This document shows positions 27,388 to 36,867 of a DNA stretch of 64,000 nt, piece after piece (the stretch's first letter is position 1; each line of letters begins with the position of its first letter). The position numbers were made by a program, and so were the translations under genes. The DNA comes from an uncultured bacterium. GTDB taxonomy: Bacteria > Armatimonadota > JACIXR01. The notes below the pieces were generated by a model, which ran no database searches, was not told where the DNA came from, and saw nothing but the letters and a program-made list of their open reading frames with translations. The stretch lies in assembly GCA_938041455.1 (NCBI GenBank), contig CALITO010000016.1:23955-87954 (forward strand). The letters are read 5' to 3'.

Positions 27388-28446
27388 ATGAAGAAAAGCG
27401 ATTTTACATCTCTTTTCTCAAGTGGACAGGGTCCTACTTGGAACCTTTATCCTCTCCAGTCACCAAGCACTTTTTGTGACCTCATCAAGCATAGCAGGAA
27501 AGGGATAGCAAGGTGTATTAAGAGCGATAGGGAAGCTTTCCAAGTTGTCATTAGAAGCAAGCAACCCTTCATTTATGAATGTCATGCGGGATTAATAGAC
27601 GCAATTATTCCCCTTATTGTGGAAGATGTGCCTGTAGCCTTTTTGATGCTTGGACAATTTCTTCCAGAGCAGTCTGGTGAGGAAAAGTTCCAGGAGATGT
27701 GGGAGAAAGTGAGGGATTTGGAACTTCCCTATGAGGAAATAAGGAAAGCATACTTCAAACTACCCCAAGTTCCAATGGACTTCGTTGAAAACATAGCTCA
27801 AGGGATATTTGATACACTAAAAGAGATCTTGACAAGTATCCCCCCTATTTTGATTAGGGAAAAAGAAAAGAAGGTGTTAGATGTAGACGCCAAGATATGG
27901 TTAATTCAGCAGGAGTGGCAAATTCTTCGGATTTCTAAAGAAGAAAGGGAACTCTTGTCATTTTTTAACTGGGCGAGTGAAGAGACGATTTTGAGATACT
28001 TCTCGGGATGGGTTAAGAGGCAATTAGAAACTTTTGATCGTGATCCCGCCGGAACCAAGTCCCGCATATGGGGAACAATAACCTCTAATACGGGGGCATC
28101 TAAACATAGAGCATCTCTATTGGAGAGGGTCAAGATGTATATTCTACAACACTACGGAATGGAGAAATTGTCCTTAAAAGAATTGGCGAGAGTTTTTCGT
28201 CTGAGCCCATATTATCTTTCTCATTTATTTAAAAGTTCGGAAGGGATAAGCATAGGAAAATTCATAAAAGATTTAAGGATAACGAGAGCAAAAGAACTTT
28301 TGGAAAGTGGAAATACCTCTGTGACAGATATAGCGTTAGAAGTTGGTTATAGTGATCCTGCTTACTTTAGCAAAATATTTAAGAAGGAAATCGGATTATC
28401 TCCTTCCCAATATAGGAGAAAAATTAAACAAAATACTACAAAGTAG
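27388..28446 (+). CDS. PocR-domain AraC-family transcriptional regulator
   Basis: From the ATG at 27388 the protein has 352 residues. The N-terminal PocR sensory domain (about 1-150) is marked by PSTFCDLIKHSRKGIARCIK, YECHAGLIDAIIPL and VAFLMLGQFL, with the paired Cys typical of the domain. The C-terminal AraC/XylS double helix-turn-helix (about 250-350) contains LSLKELARVFRLSPYYLSHL and VTDIALEVGYSDPAYFSKIF. PocR domains are thought to bind small hydrocarbon or polyol-like ligands. The gene heads the plus-strand carbohydrate operon and diverges from the DUF6259 gene, so it probably activates both. A longer frame from 27352 lacks support. Confidence 0.9.
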   Translation: MKKSDFTSLFSSGQGPTWNLYPLQSPSTFCDLIKHSRKGIARCIKSDREAFQVVIRSKQPFIYECHAGLIDAIIPLIVEDVPVAFLMLGQFLPEQSGEEKFQEMWEKVRDLELPYEEIRKAYFKLPQVPMDFVENIAQGIFDTLKEILTSIPPILIREKEKKVLDVDAKIWLIQQEWQILRISKEERELLSFFNWASEETILRYFSGWVKRQLETFDRDPAGTKSRIWGTITSNTGASKHRASLLERVKMYILQHYGMEKLSLKELARVFRLSPYYLSHLFKSSEGISIGKFIKDLRITRAKELLESGNTSVTDIALEVGYSDPAYFSKIFKKEIGLSPSQYRRKIKQNTTK

Positions 28447-28524
28447 AAAGCAATAATTTCCAAGAAGCACTTTCTCCCCTACCCTAGAATTTTCCCAGAA
28501 AATAAATATTAAGGAGGCGATAGT

Positions 28525-29167
28525 ATGAGAAGAAGACACGGTTTTACCTTAATAGAACTGCTTGTGGTTATAGCGATTATCGCCATTCTCGCAGCTATCC
28601 TATTCCCCGTCTTTAGTAGAGCTCGCGAGCAAGCGCGGAAGTCTGCCTGTCTAACTCATGCTAGGCAGATAGGTCAGGCCTTGATGATGTATGTCCAAGA
28701 TTGGGATGAAAGCTTTCCTTACCAATTAGATTGGTGTGCCTGCTCACCGAATGCCATAGTTGAACGATGCTCTCCCAACTTCACAGTTCAAGGTAAGATC
28801 TACCCTTATGTAAAGAACGCAGCAGTCTTTGATTGCCCCTCGGCTGATGCTTGCCCCATTACTGGAGATGACCCTGCCCGCAATATCGCTCATGGTGGAT
28901 GCGGAGGATGGACCTGGCCCCGTGAGTTCTTAGGCAAAAGCGTAGACAATGGTCTTCACTAATAACTGCGCACCCTGGTGCACCCCCGGAGGAAGAACTG
29001 AAAGAAACACCCGCCATACAGGAGGCTCCAATTATGTCTTTGCTGATGGACATGCCAAGTGGATGAATTATAAAGCTATGGGTAACGAGTGTGGTAAGCA
29101 CCTCTATCCCTATCGCGACCACGACCAAATCTCCGTTTGGGCACTATTGGGACCACCCGAAGACTAA
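28525..29167 (+). pseudogene. H-X9-DG pseudopilin (copy 4), broken by a frameshift
   Basis: The ATG at 28525 follows AAGGAGGCGATAGT. The first 145 codons encode the leader [34 protein letters not shown] and a domain ending [15 protein letters not shown] before a stop at 28960. The missing C-terminus is in another frame: [20 protein letters not shown] and [16 protein letters not shown] run from 28949 to 29167. Compared with copies 1-3, the P-S/A-E-x-x-V segment joining these parts is also absent. A small deletion of length not divisible by three, at about 28945-28955, therefore split the gene. The first part could still give a pilin without its H-X9-DG domain. Confidence 0.8.
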
Positions 29168-29198
29168 CCATCACCAATTGAGAAAGGAGGGGCAGCGA

Positions 29199-30506
29199 GT
29201 GAAAACCCACTTGAAGTGGTTAAGTATTTTCTTGGTCTTCTTACCATTTTCAAATGGACAAAATTCATCTATTTTCAGAGTGCGTGATAAATGGGATTTC
29301 CGCTATAAAGGATTCATCATTGGTGCTTGGTGGGGCCCCTCGGCTAATGAGGCTGAATTGAAAATCTACAAGGAGGCAGGTTTCAATGTTGTGATGGTGG
29401 GGCGCTATATGCAGTTGGATAACTATGCGGATATAGAGAAATGTATGAAAGAATTAGATTTAGCGAGGAAATATGGACTTTGGGTTATGTTCGATACTTA
29501 TACCAAAAACGATCGCCCCTGGGGAGGTAAAATTTGGAGTGAGCCTTATGACCATCCCTTCCACCACGCTTCAAGCCTTGAGGAATTGGCCTGGCTTTAT
29601 GAGAAAATAGGCGACCATCCAGCACTTCTCGGCTTTATGATTGGCGACGACCAAGGCGAGGTTACCCCCCGCACGGATGCCTGCACTAATTTCCTCCTTC
29701 GCCAACGGAAACCCCATCTTATGCCCTGGCTATGTGGTTGGATATCACCTAAAAATTTAGCCGAGCATAATAACCCCATAGCCAACCCTCAAATTTATCC
29801 TACCCTATATGAGTGGAATCTCTCAGCAGATATGCTCGCTATTCGTTACATCTCCACTTATGCTAATTGGTCCAGAGAATGTAGGAAATATGGTGTGATT
29901 TTTTGGCCTATGTTCAATGTTGCTCCCCCACCTGGAACTGATTATCTTCCCACCGATTCACTCACGCGCTTTCCCGCTTATTTAGCACTTGCCTTCGGTG
30001 CTGAGGGAATCTGGTATTTCCTTTACAATGGTGGGGGAATCCAACGCTACGGAGAGTATTCTACAGAGCAAGAAGTGAGAAGAGCACTGACTCCTCTCTA
30101 TCCAGTGGTGAAGGAAGTTAACAATCGCATATCCTCCTGGGGCAACAGGGTGATGGGTAGGAATTGCTCAACGGTTTTCTCTACGGCCTTTCCTAATAAT
30201 AAGGAAATGGAGAAAATAGAAGACTTGAAGAAGCCTCAGAATGGCGAACTTATAGAGAAGATGGAGGAGAACTTATTAGCAGGAGTTTTGACTAAAACGG
30301 GGGAGCATCCCTTAGTTATGGTGGTGGATTGCCGAGTAAGCAAAAATTGGGGGGATATCCCTCCAAGGGATGTAACCATCTATTTCTCACCTAAGATAAA
30401 GGGCATCATTAAATTGGGGGAGGGAAAAAGCCAAACTATAAAGGGAAATGTCGTTACTCTCCGTCTGAAGGCTGGAGACGGGCAAATGTTAGAGATAATA
30501 GAGTGA
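29199..30506 (+). CDS. Secreted TIM-barrel protein, glycoside hydrolase-like
   Basis: The start is a GTG at 29199, eight bases after AAAGGAGG, followed by a signal peptide (HLKWLSIFLVFLPFSNGQ); the open frame upstream of it lies in the broken pilin gene. The 435-residue product has barrel-like strands GFIIGAWWGPSANEAELKIY, FNVVMVGRYMQLDNYADIEK, YGLWVMFDTYTKND, LLGFMIGDDQGE, YGVIFWPMFNVAPP and EGIWYFLYNGGGI. Acidic residues in MIGDDQGE sit where clan GH-A enzymes keep the acid/base. I cannot name a family. It lies in the PocR-AraC operon before the DUF6785 gene. Confidence 0.6.
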   Translation: MKTHLKWLSIFLVFLPFSNGQNSSIFRVRDKWDFRYKGFIIGAWWGPSANEAELKIYKEAGFNVVMVGRYMQLDNYADIEKCMKELDLARKYGLWVMFDTYTKNDRPWGGKIWSEPYDHPFHHASSLEELAWLYEKIGDHPALLGFMIGDDQGEVTPRTDACTNFLLRQRKPHLMPWLCGWISPKNLAEHNNPIANPQIYPTLYEWNLSADMLAIRYISTYANWSRECRKYGVIFWPMFNVAPPPGTDYLPTDSLTRFPAYLALAFGAEGIWYFLYNGGGIQRYGEYSTEQEVRRALTPLYPVVKEVNNRISSWGNRVMGRNCSTVFSTAFPNNKEMEKIEDLKKPQNGELIEKMEENLLAGVLTKTGEHPLVMVVDCRVSKNWGDIPPRDVTIYFSPKIKGIIKLGEGKSQTIKGNVVTLRLKAGDGQMLEIIE

Positions 30507-30565
30507 AGTTTTTATTAGGGCTTATCCTTTGAATAGATAAGGGCTAAAATATCTTTAAGAATCTT

Positions 30566-32479
30566 ATGTCCACAAGGATAAGTCCACGAGCTGTTATCCT
30601 CGGTATACTCCTTATACCCATAAATAACCTGTGGGTAGTATATATGCAGGAGGTGAAAGGTGGCAATTTCCCCACTTCAATGTCCCTCTTCGCTCACGCG
30701 GTCTTTTCTCTCCTGATCGTTGTCCTCCTCAACGTTTTTCTTCGTAAATATCTGCCTCGTTTTTCTCTCAATCGTGGAGAAATGCTCTTGAGCTACACTA
30801 TGGTTTGCTTAGGTTCCGCCTGGCTGGGGATAGACAATTATCCCGTGTTAGTTGCCTGCGCTACCCACCCGGTTTGGTTTGCCACTCCTGAGAACAAATA
30901 CGAGATACTTTTCTTCAAGCATCTCCCAAAATGGCTTATAGTCCCCGACAAGAAAGCACTTGAGGGATATTTCTATGGATGGTCTTCCTTTTACACAAAG
31001 GAACATCTTTTGGCTTGGCTCCAACCGATAATTTTCTGGACCTTTTTCTTTACCCTTATGGTCTATGTGATGATGTGCTTGAATATTATTTTCAGGAAGC
31101 AGTGGACGGATAACGAACGTCTTACTTTCCCCATAATTCAACTCCCTCTTGCCATTGCTGATGAGAAATTAACTCTTTTTAAAAGCAAACTTATGTGGAC
31201 CGGCTTCTGCTTATCAGCGTTAATAGACATAATAAACAACATAAATGCTAACTACCCTTTCTTTCCCCATATTGCTATAAGGGATTACGATTTAGGACAA
31301 TTTATAAGGACGCCTCCCTGGAACGCCATTGGATGGACACCGCTTTACTTCTTCCCCTGCATCATCGGGCTGGGTTATCTTCTTCCCTTAGACCTCGCTT
31401 TCTCTTGCTGGTTCTTTTATTGGTATTGGAAACTTCAAAAAGTGTTAAGTGTTGCCTTCAATTTGCAAGTAGCGAGACCAGATATGCCTTACATAAATGA
31501 CCAATCCGCTGGCGCTTACATTGGGATAGCCTTTTTCGTCCTTTGGGTAGGGAGGAAATATCTTCGGCAGGTTATACAACGAGTTTTCGGCAGACATTCG
31601 GAGCTTGACGATAAGCACGAGCCAATGTCCTACCGCACCGCATTTATAGGGATAATAGTGGGCTTCTCTACTCTTATGACATTCCTTGCCAAAGCGGGGA
31701 TGAGGGCGAATACCGCTTTCTTTTTTCTCCTAATATTCTTTCTTCTCTCCCTCGCAATAGCTCGGATAAGAGTGGAACTTGGCTCACCCGTTCATGACCT
31801 TCACTTTGCTGGTCCGGATCAAATGCTCCCAAGGATAGTTGGGGTAGAAGCCTTTTCCAAGGGGGACCTTGTTTTCTTCACCCTCTCTTGGTGTTTCAAT
31901 CGTGCATATAGGGCGCACCCAATGCCCCATCAAATAGAGGGACTGAAGATAGCAGAGAGAACAAGGGTAGACGCCCGTCAATATATGTGGGCTATGCTCC
32001 TTGCCAGCTTCATCGGTTCCCTTGCCAGCTTTTGGGCTTTGCTCCACACATATTACAAATTGGGAGCCACTGGGAAGGCAGCACCCTGGGTCACCGGCTA
32101 CGGTTGGGAAGCCTTTAATCGGCTACACTCTTGGCTCACTATGCCCCAGGAAAGAGACAATCTATGCGCCCTCTTTACCTTTTGGGGGTTCCTCTCCACG
32201 CTCGTCCTGGTTTTCATAAGAGGAAAATACTTTTGGTGGCCTTTCCATCCTGTAGGATATGCTGTTTCATCCTCTTGGTCTATGGGGCTCCTATGGCTAC
32301 CCATTTTCATAGCCTGGTTCATAAAGTTCGCCGTTTTGAATATCTCCGGACTGCGTGGCTATAGATTGACCCTGCCATTCTTTTTAGGCTTAATCCTTGG
32401 CGAGTTCGTGATAGGAGGTTTGACCAATATATTTGGTATCTTCTTTAATTGGCAAATATATTGCTTCTGGGGAGGTTAA
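30566..32479 (+). CDS. DUF6785-type polytopic membrane protein, possible transporter (paralogue)
   Basis: This 637-residue paralogue of the protein at 2548-4383 shares PPWNAIGWTPLYFFPC, FIPLDLAFS/LLPLDLAFSCWFFY, LGSPVHDLHFAGPDQML, AHPMPHQIEGLKI, WEAFNRLHSWLTMPQ and FWWPFHPVGYAVSSSWSM. About 12-14 transmembrane helices are visible. The layout suggests an OPT-like importer; the substrate is unknown. It sits between two secreted enzymes in the PocR-AraC operon, just as its paralogue sits beside a secreted enzyme in the LacI operon. The next gene starts 3 nt after its stop. Confidence 0.7.
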   Translation: MSTRISPRAVILGILLIPINNLWVVYMQEVKGGNFPTSMSLFAHAVFSLLIVVLLNVFLRKYLPRFSLNRGEMLLSYTMVCLGSAWLGIDNYPVLVACATHPVWFATPENKYEILFFKHLPKWLIVPDKKALEGYFYGWSSFYTKEHLLAWLQPIIFWTFFFTLMVYVMMCLNIIFRKQWTDNERLTFPIIQLPLAIADEKLTLFKSKLMWTGFCLSALIDIINNINANYPFFPHIAIRDYDLGQFIRTPPWNAIGWTPLYFFPCIIGLGYLLPLDLAFSCWFFYWYWKLQKVLSVAFNLQVARPDMPYINDQSAGAYIGIAFFVLWVGRKYLRQVIQRVFGRHSELDDKHEPMSYRTAFIGIIVGFSTLMTFLAKAGMRANTAFFFLLIFFLLSLAIARIRVELGSPVHDLHFAGPDQMLPRIVGVEAFSKGDLVFFTLSWCFNRAYRAHPMPHQIEGLKIAERTRVDARQYMWAMLLASFIGSLASFWALLHTYYKLGATGKAAPWVTGYGWEAFNRLHSWLTMPQERDNLCALFTFWGFLSTLVLVFIRGKYFWWPFHPVGYAVSSSWSMGLLWLPIFIAWFIKFAVLNISGLRGYRLTLPFFLGLILGEFVIGGLTNIFGIFFNWQIYCFWGG

Positions 32480-32482
32480 ATA

Positions 32483-34855
32483 GTGAGGGAAATCATCATC
32501 TTGAAAAATTTTTGGTTAATACTATTCTACGCCATTGGATGTTCAACAATATTAGGAGGCGATTTGGAAATGAAAGAGGACAAAAGGGAAGAAACCACAA
32601 GCTTCAACGCTGGCTCCCTCCGGATAGGTATAAACTCCCAAGGTTTCGTAATAAGTCTTTACAATATCTCTAATAAAAAGGAGTATATCGCCCCAGGGCA
32701 AGTTTCCCCTTTGCTTAGTGTGTGGTTGGATTCAGGAAAATTTGAGCCTTCTAAATTGACATATAATTCAAAAAATAGGAAAATATCGCTCCACTATCAG
32801 GATGGTAAATTGCTGGCGGAAGTGGAAATATTGGTTAAAGCAACCCATATCCGTTTTCAGCTCAAATCCTTGAGAGGGGCCAAACCATTGCGTATTGAAT
32901 GGGGTCCCTTCCCCACCATTATCAATAAGACAATAGGAGAAACTGTAGGAGTGGTGCGTGATGGGGATTTCGCTATAGGTATCCAATCCCTCAATATTCA
33001 AACCGTTGCCGGAGCCTCGCCGACCCATTATGGAAGCATGCTTTATGCTTATGCGGTTGAGAAGGAAGGCGGGGTAGAGAATTCCGCAATTGCCCTTTTC
33101 GGTTGCAGGAGCAGAGATGCTTTGCATACTATAGGAGAAATAGAAATCGAAGAGGGGCTACCTCATCCTACATTGGATGGAATGTGGGCGAAAATTTCCC
33201 CTAATGCAACTCTCCCCTATCTAATAACCGATTTCAGCGAGGCTAACTTTGAGGAGGCTCTTGAATTATGCAAAGAACTTGGATTTAAATACATTTATCA
33301 CCCAGGACCATTCAGAACTTGGGGACATTTCATTTTGGACCCCGAGCGTTTCCCCGAGGGAGAGGAAAGCCTGCGAAGATGTGTGGAGAAGGCAAAGGAA
33401 GCAGGTATAGGAGTGGGAGTACATACTCTTACAGCGTTTATCACCCCAAACGACCCCTATGTATCGCCAAGACCTGACCCACGCCTTGGGGGACTTGGCT
33501 CAAGCCGATTGGTGGAAGACATCACAGAAACAGCTACTGAAATCCCCATAGTTGATAGGGAACCTTTCTTAAAAACCCAGAATTGGGGTTGGGACCAAAA
33601 ATTTGTTCTTGTGGACGAGGAGATAATAAGATACACAGAGGTATCGGACACAAACCCACCGAGGCTCATAGGGTGCACAAGGGGGATGTTTGAGACCAGG
33701 ATAGCATCTCATAAGGAAGGTGCTGAAGTTCGCAGATTGGCTACCCACGCTTACGGAACTTTTTATCCGGGCATCGCCAATGGTATGATGGATGAAATGA
33801 CCAAGCGTTTAGTTGAGCTTTTCAATTACTGCGGTTTGCAACAGGTATCTTTTGACGGTTTAGAAGGTTTATGGGACTACGAGTGCCAAGGACCTTATGC
33901 CGCTCACCGTTTCGTAAAACAATGCCATGATGGCTGGAAACAAGAAGTGATAAGCGATGCAAGTGGGCTCCTGCACTACCTATGGCATATTCATACGAGG
34001 ATGAATTGGGGTGAGCCTTGGGGTAAGCCTATGAGGGAAGGTATGGCGGAATATAGAGTAAGAAATCAGGATTATTTTGAGAGGAACTTATTCCCTCATA
34101 TGATGGGTTGGTTTGAGTTTCGCTCCGCTTCGCCTCAATTAGAAGCTACGACGGTGGACGAGATAGAATGGATGCTTTCAAAATGTGCAGGTTATGACGC
34201 GGGATTCGCTCTCGTCACCTCTGCTGAGGTGTTCAAAGTCCACGGACAAGGAAAAGAGGTGAAAAGGGCTATTAGAGAATGGGAAGAAGCTCGACACTTA
34301 GGAGTTTTCTCAGAGGAACAAAAAGCACGGCTACGGGATCTTCGCAGCGATTGGCACTTGGAAAGAACAGGTAAGAACTCTTGGCATCTTTTCCCAATAA
34401 CTTTTTCCTCTCAATTTAATTACCCAAGCGAGCCAAATAGTAGAGAGCCCGTAATTTGGAAAGTAGAAAACAAATTTCATTCCCAGCCTCTTAAGTTCAT
34501 ACTTAGAGTTCTGCCAAGCGAAGAAAAGGACTCTATGGTCACCAACCCCTGTTTTGAAGTAAATGGAAGGAAGGTGGTTTTCCCTGTGGAGTTAAAACCC
34601 ACCCAGTATTTAATATACGAGGGAGAAGGAATGGGCTTGGTTTATGATCGGAACTGGAACTTGCTCCACAAGGTCAAAGGCGAGGATGATGTTCCTATTT
34701 TGGAGAAAGGGGAACAGTTCGTTAGGTTTTCTTGCGAAGTGAGGGGTTTAGAAGTCCCTGCTCTCTGGATAAAATTCAAGACAGTGGGCGAACCGGAAGT
34801 TGTGGCCCCAAAGCAGGGTAAGAAAAGTGTTGACTGTGAGGAGAGTAGAACTTAA
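32483..34855 (+). CDS. Surface lipoprotein, GH31/GH36-like alpha-glycosidase candidate
   Basis: GTG start at 32483 after GGGGAGGTTAAATA, 790 residues. The N-terminus ILFYAIGCSTILGG looks like a lipoprotein signal with Cys20. A beta-sandwich (about 40-240) is followed by a TIM-barrel-like region: FKYIYHPGPFRTWGHFIL, IGVGVHTLTAFITPND, and QQVSFDGLEGLWDYE, where D458 is placed like the nucleophile of clan GH-D/GH31 enzymes. Residues about 340-420 form an inserted beta module (VLVDEEIIRYTEV, LIGCTRGMFETRIASHKEG). A C-terminal beta domain ends the protein. The family is not one I can name with certainty. Confidence 0.55.
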   Translation: MREIIILKNFWLILFYAIGCSTILGGDLEMKEDKREETTSFNAGSLRIGINSQGFVISLYNISNKKEYIAPGQVSPLLSVWLDSGKFEPSKLTYNSKNRKISLHYQDGKLLAEVEILVKATHIRFQLKSLRGAKPLRIEWGPFPTIINKTIGETVGVVRDGDFAIGIQSLNIQTVAGASPTHYGSMLYAYAVEKEGGVENSAIALFGCRSRDALHTIGEIEIEEGLPHPTLDGMWAKISPNATLPYLITDFSEANFEEALELCKELGFKYIYHPGPFRTWGHFILDPERFPEGEESLRRCVEKAKEAGIGVGVHTLTAFITPNDPYVSPRPDPRLGGLGSSRLVEDITETATEIPIVDREPFLKTQNWGWDQKFVLVDEEIIRYTEVSDTNPPRLIGCTRGMFETRIASHKEGAEVRRLATHAYGTFYPGIANGMMDEMTKRLVELFNYCGLQQVSFDGLEGLWDYECQGPYAAHRFVKQCHDGWKQEVISDASGLLHYLWHIHTRMNWGEPWGKPMREGMAEYRVRNQDYFERNLFPHMMGWFEFRSASPQLEATTVDEIEWMLSKCAGYDAGFALVTSAEVFKVHGQGKEVKRAIREWEEARHLGVFSEEQKARLRDLRSDWHLERTGKNSWHLFPITFSSQFNYPSEPNSREPVIWKVENKFHSQPLKFILRVLPSEEKDSMVTNPCFEVNGRKVVFPVELKPTQYLIYEGEGMGLVYDRNWNLLHKVKGEDDVPILEKGEQFVRFSCEVRGLEVPALWIKFKTVGEPEVVAPKQGKKSVDCEESRT

Positions 34856-34866
34856 TAAATTCATAA

Positions 34867-36867
34867 ATGGAAAATTTTGGCAAAATTGCCACAGGGATAA
34901 TTTGCCTTTTCCTTTCACTATCCCTCCTCAAAGGAGAGATATCGGATACGAAGAAACATCTTAAAAATGCAATTGTCTTCGCTATCTCTCAGGGAACCGC
35001 TACATTGAGAGATGTGACGGAATTAGAAGCGATGGGGGCAGATGTGGTAGTGAGGGGGATATCCTGCGGATGGTATGCCAGTCCTAAGGATATGTGGGAA
35101 AGGAGTAAGGCGGTGGAACACGCCCTTGAGGAGGCGTATAAGAGGAATATTTTATGGAGCGCTATGATCACCTCCTCAGCGATAATTCCCGATATACTCC
35201 CCGAAAAAGATGTTTCCCTTTACGCTGATAGGGACGCCTTCGGCAATGTCATCAAGATAGCTCCCTGGTGGCAGGGGTGTCTGAACAATCCTCGCTTCGC
35301 CCAGTTCACAAAGGATATAGCGAGCTCAGCAATAGATGCCAAGATCTGGGGCATCCACTATGACGAATCTTACGGACATTGGTTTTGGAGTTTTCCGATG
35401 CCCTGCTTCTGCGATTATTGCATAGGGGGGTTCAGAGAATGGTTGAAAAAGGAAAAACCCCCTATACTGGACGAGTTAGAGATTAAGGATTTAGATAATT
35501 TCAATTACCGAGATTTCCTCGCTCAGAGGGGAATTCAAGATAGACCCTGGGAAAGTCCACTTGCTGAGGAATATTGGAGGTTTCTCCTTTATAGCACATT
35601 GGATAAGGAGAGGGAGATAGTAGAAAATGGAAAGAGATATTGTAGAGAGAAATGGGGCAGAGAACTCATAGCTAACGCCAATCAATTTGATATGGTTAAT
35701 CTATCAGCGGTGTTATTGGGCGAATCCGCCATTTACGACTTCGTCAACATAGGATGGGGGCTTCCTTTTCTACCTCGTCAATCTTCCTATATACCAAGTT
35801 ATTTAGCTTCTAAAGCCTGCGGATATGATAAGCCTGTGGTGATGTTTTTAGATATTCAGGAGGAACCACCCGCTTTTTCATCTCTCCCAGTGAAGGGAAA
35901 AGGACAATTATTCCGTTGGCTTGCGGGAGAGGCTTATGCCAGCGGTTGCTTCTATGCTTTACATCATCGCTTCTCCCTTTGGGCAGGACCAGTTGATGAA
36001 TTGGTAAGGATAGGACAGTTCATAAAGAAGAATGCCCATCTTTTCAGAAATGCTAAACCTTTTGCGGATGTTTATCTTGTGTATTCATTCGCTTCCAATA
36101 TATACGATATGTTTCCCAAATGGTGGGGTAAGAAGGATATTCCTGACCATAGCAGGAACTACAACACATTGGGGAACCTTCTGCTTAATTGTGGAGTGCA
36201 GTGGGCCGGGCTCTTCCTTGGGGAGGGAAAAATATTCCCTGACGATATTGCTACCTGCGAGAAAGGCGCTTTCTCTAAACTTTCACCCAAGGATTTCCCT
36301 TACATAATTGTTCCTTCCGCTTACGCTCTTAGCGATAGAAACTTGAGTTTGCTGAGAGAGTATGCGAAGATGGGTGGAAAATTGATTATCTTGGAAGAAT
36401 GTGGGGTGAGGGACGAGAGGTATCTCAAGCGGGGAGAACCTATCTGGGATGAGTTAGCGAGGCAGGGAAAAATAGTTTGGTTGAGGGATTGTCCCTGGGA
36501 TAAGCCAGAACTCGTTTTGGAAAATGTAATAAGCGCATTGAAGGAAAAAGGGTGGGTCCTCCCAATCTATGAATTGAGTAGCAGACCACGCACGCACAAG
36601 ATTATGAGGCAAATGGAGGGGAAATTGATAATACATATACTCAATACCGAATTCCAAGAAGGTGAGGGTTTTAAGAGATTAGAGGATTTGAAGGTCGCCT
36701 TCAGGATACCGAGGGGGTTCCATCCTTCACCAGAGGTTTTGTGCTATTCCCCCGATTGGGAAGCCTCGCCACAAGCAATAAGAGGAACGAGGATAGATGA
36801 TGAAATGCTCCTCATTCTTCCCTCCTTCGATACCTGGTTGGTAGCGGAGATAAGGGAGACAAAATGA
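34867..36867 (+). CDS. Secreted GH42-like TIM-barrel protein
   Basis: This 666-residue protein has a signal peptide (IATGIICLFLSLSLLKGE). The barrel part (about 30-390) contains VVVRGISCGWYASPKDM and WGIHYDESYGHWFWSFP. A Cys-rich loop PCFCDYCIGGFREWLKK follows, as seen in GH42-like and related proteins where Cys residues bind zinc. A flavodoxin-like trimerisation-type domain (about 400-580) has KDFPYIIVPSAYALSDRNLS and YAKMGGKLIILEECG. I infer an exo-glycosidase scaffold with uncertain activity. It lies 11 nt after the previous gene and overlaps the next by 4 nt. Confidence 0.6.
   Translation: MENFGKIATGIICLFLSLSLLKGEISDTKKHLKNAIVFAISQGTATLRDVTELEAMGADVVVRGISCGWYASPKDMWERSKAVEHALEEAYKRNILWSAMITSSAIIPDILPEKDVSLYADRDAFGNVIKIAPWWQGCLNNPRFAQFTKDIASSAIDAKIWGIHYDESYGHWFWSFPMPCFCDYCIGGFREWLKKEKPPILDELEIKDLDNFNYRDFLAQRGIQDRPWESPLAEEYWRFLLYSTLDKEREIVENGKRYCREKWGRELIANANQFDMVNLSAVLLGESAIYDFVNIGWGLPFLPRQSSYIPSYLASKACGYDKPVVMFLDIQEEPPAFSSLPVKGKGQLFRWLAGEAYASGCFYALHHRFSLWAGPVDELVRIGQFIKKNAHLFRNAKPFADVYLVYSFASNIYDMFPKWWGKKDIPDHSRNYNTLGNLLLNCGVQWAGLFLGEGKIFPDDIATCEKGAFSKLSPKDFPYIIVPSAYALSDRNLSLLREYAKMGGKLIILEECGVRDERYLKRGEPIWDELARQGKIVWLRDCPWDKPELVLENVISALKEKGWVLPIYELSSRPRTHKIMRQMEGKLIIHILNTEFQEGEGFKRLEDLKVAFRIPRGFHPSPEVLCYSPDWEASPQAIRGTRIDDEMLLILPSFDTWLVAEIRETK

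Noticed and set aside
28525..29167. Programmed ribosomal frameshift in pseudopilin copy 4
   Set aside because: No slippery heptamer or following stem lies at the junction, and a conserved segment is missing as well, so a deletion explains it better.
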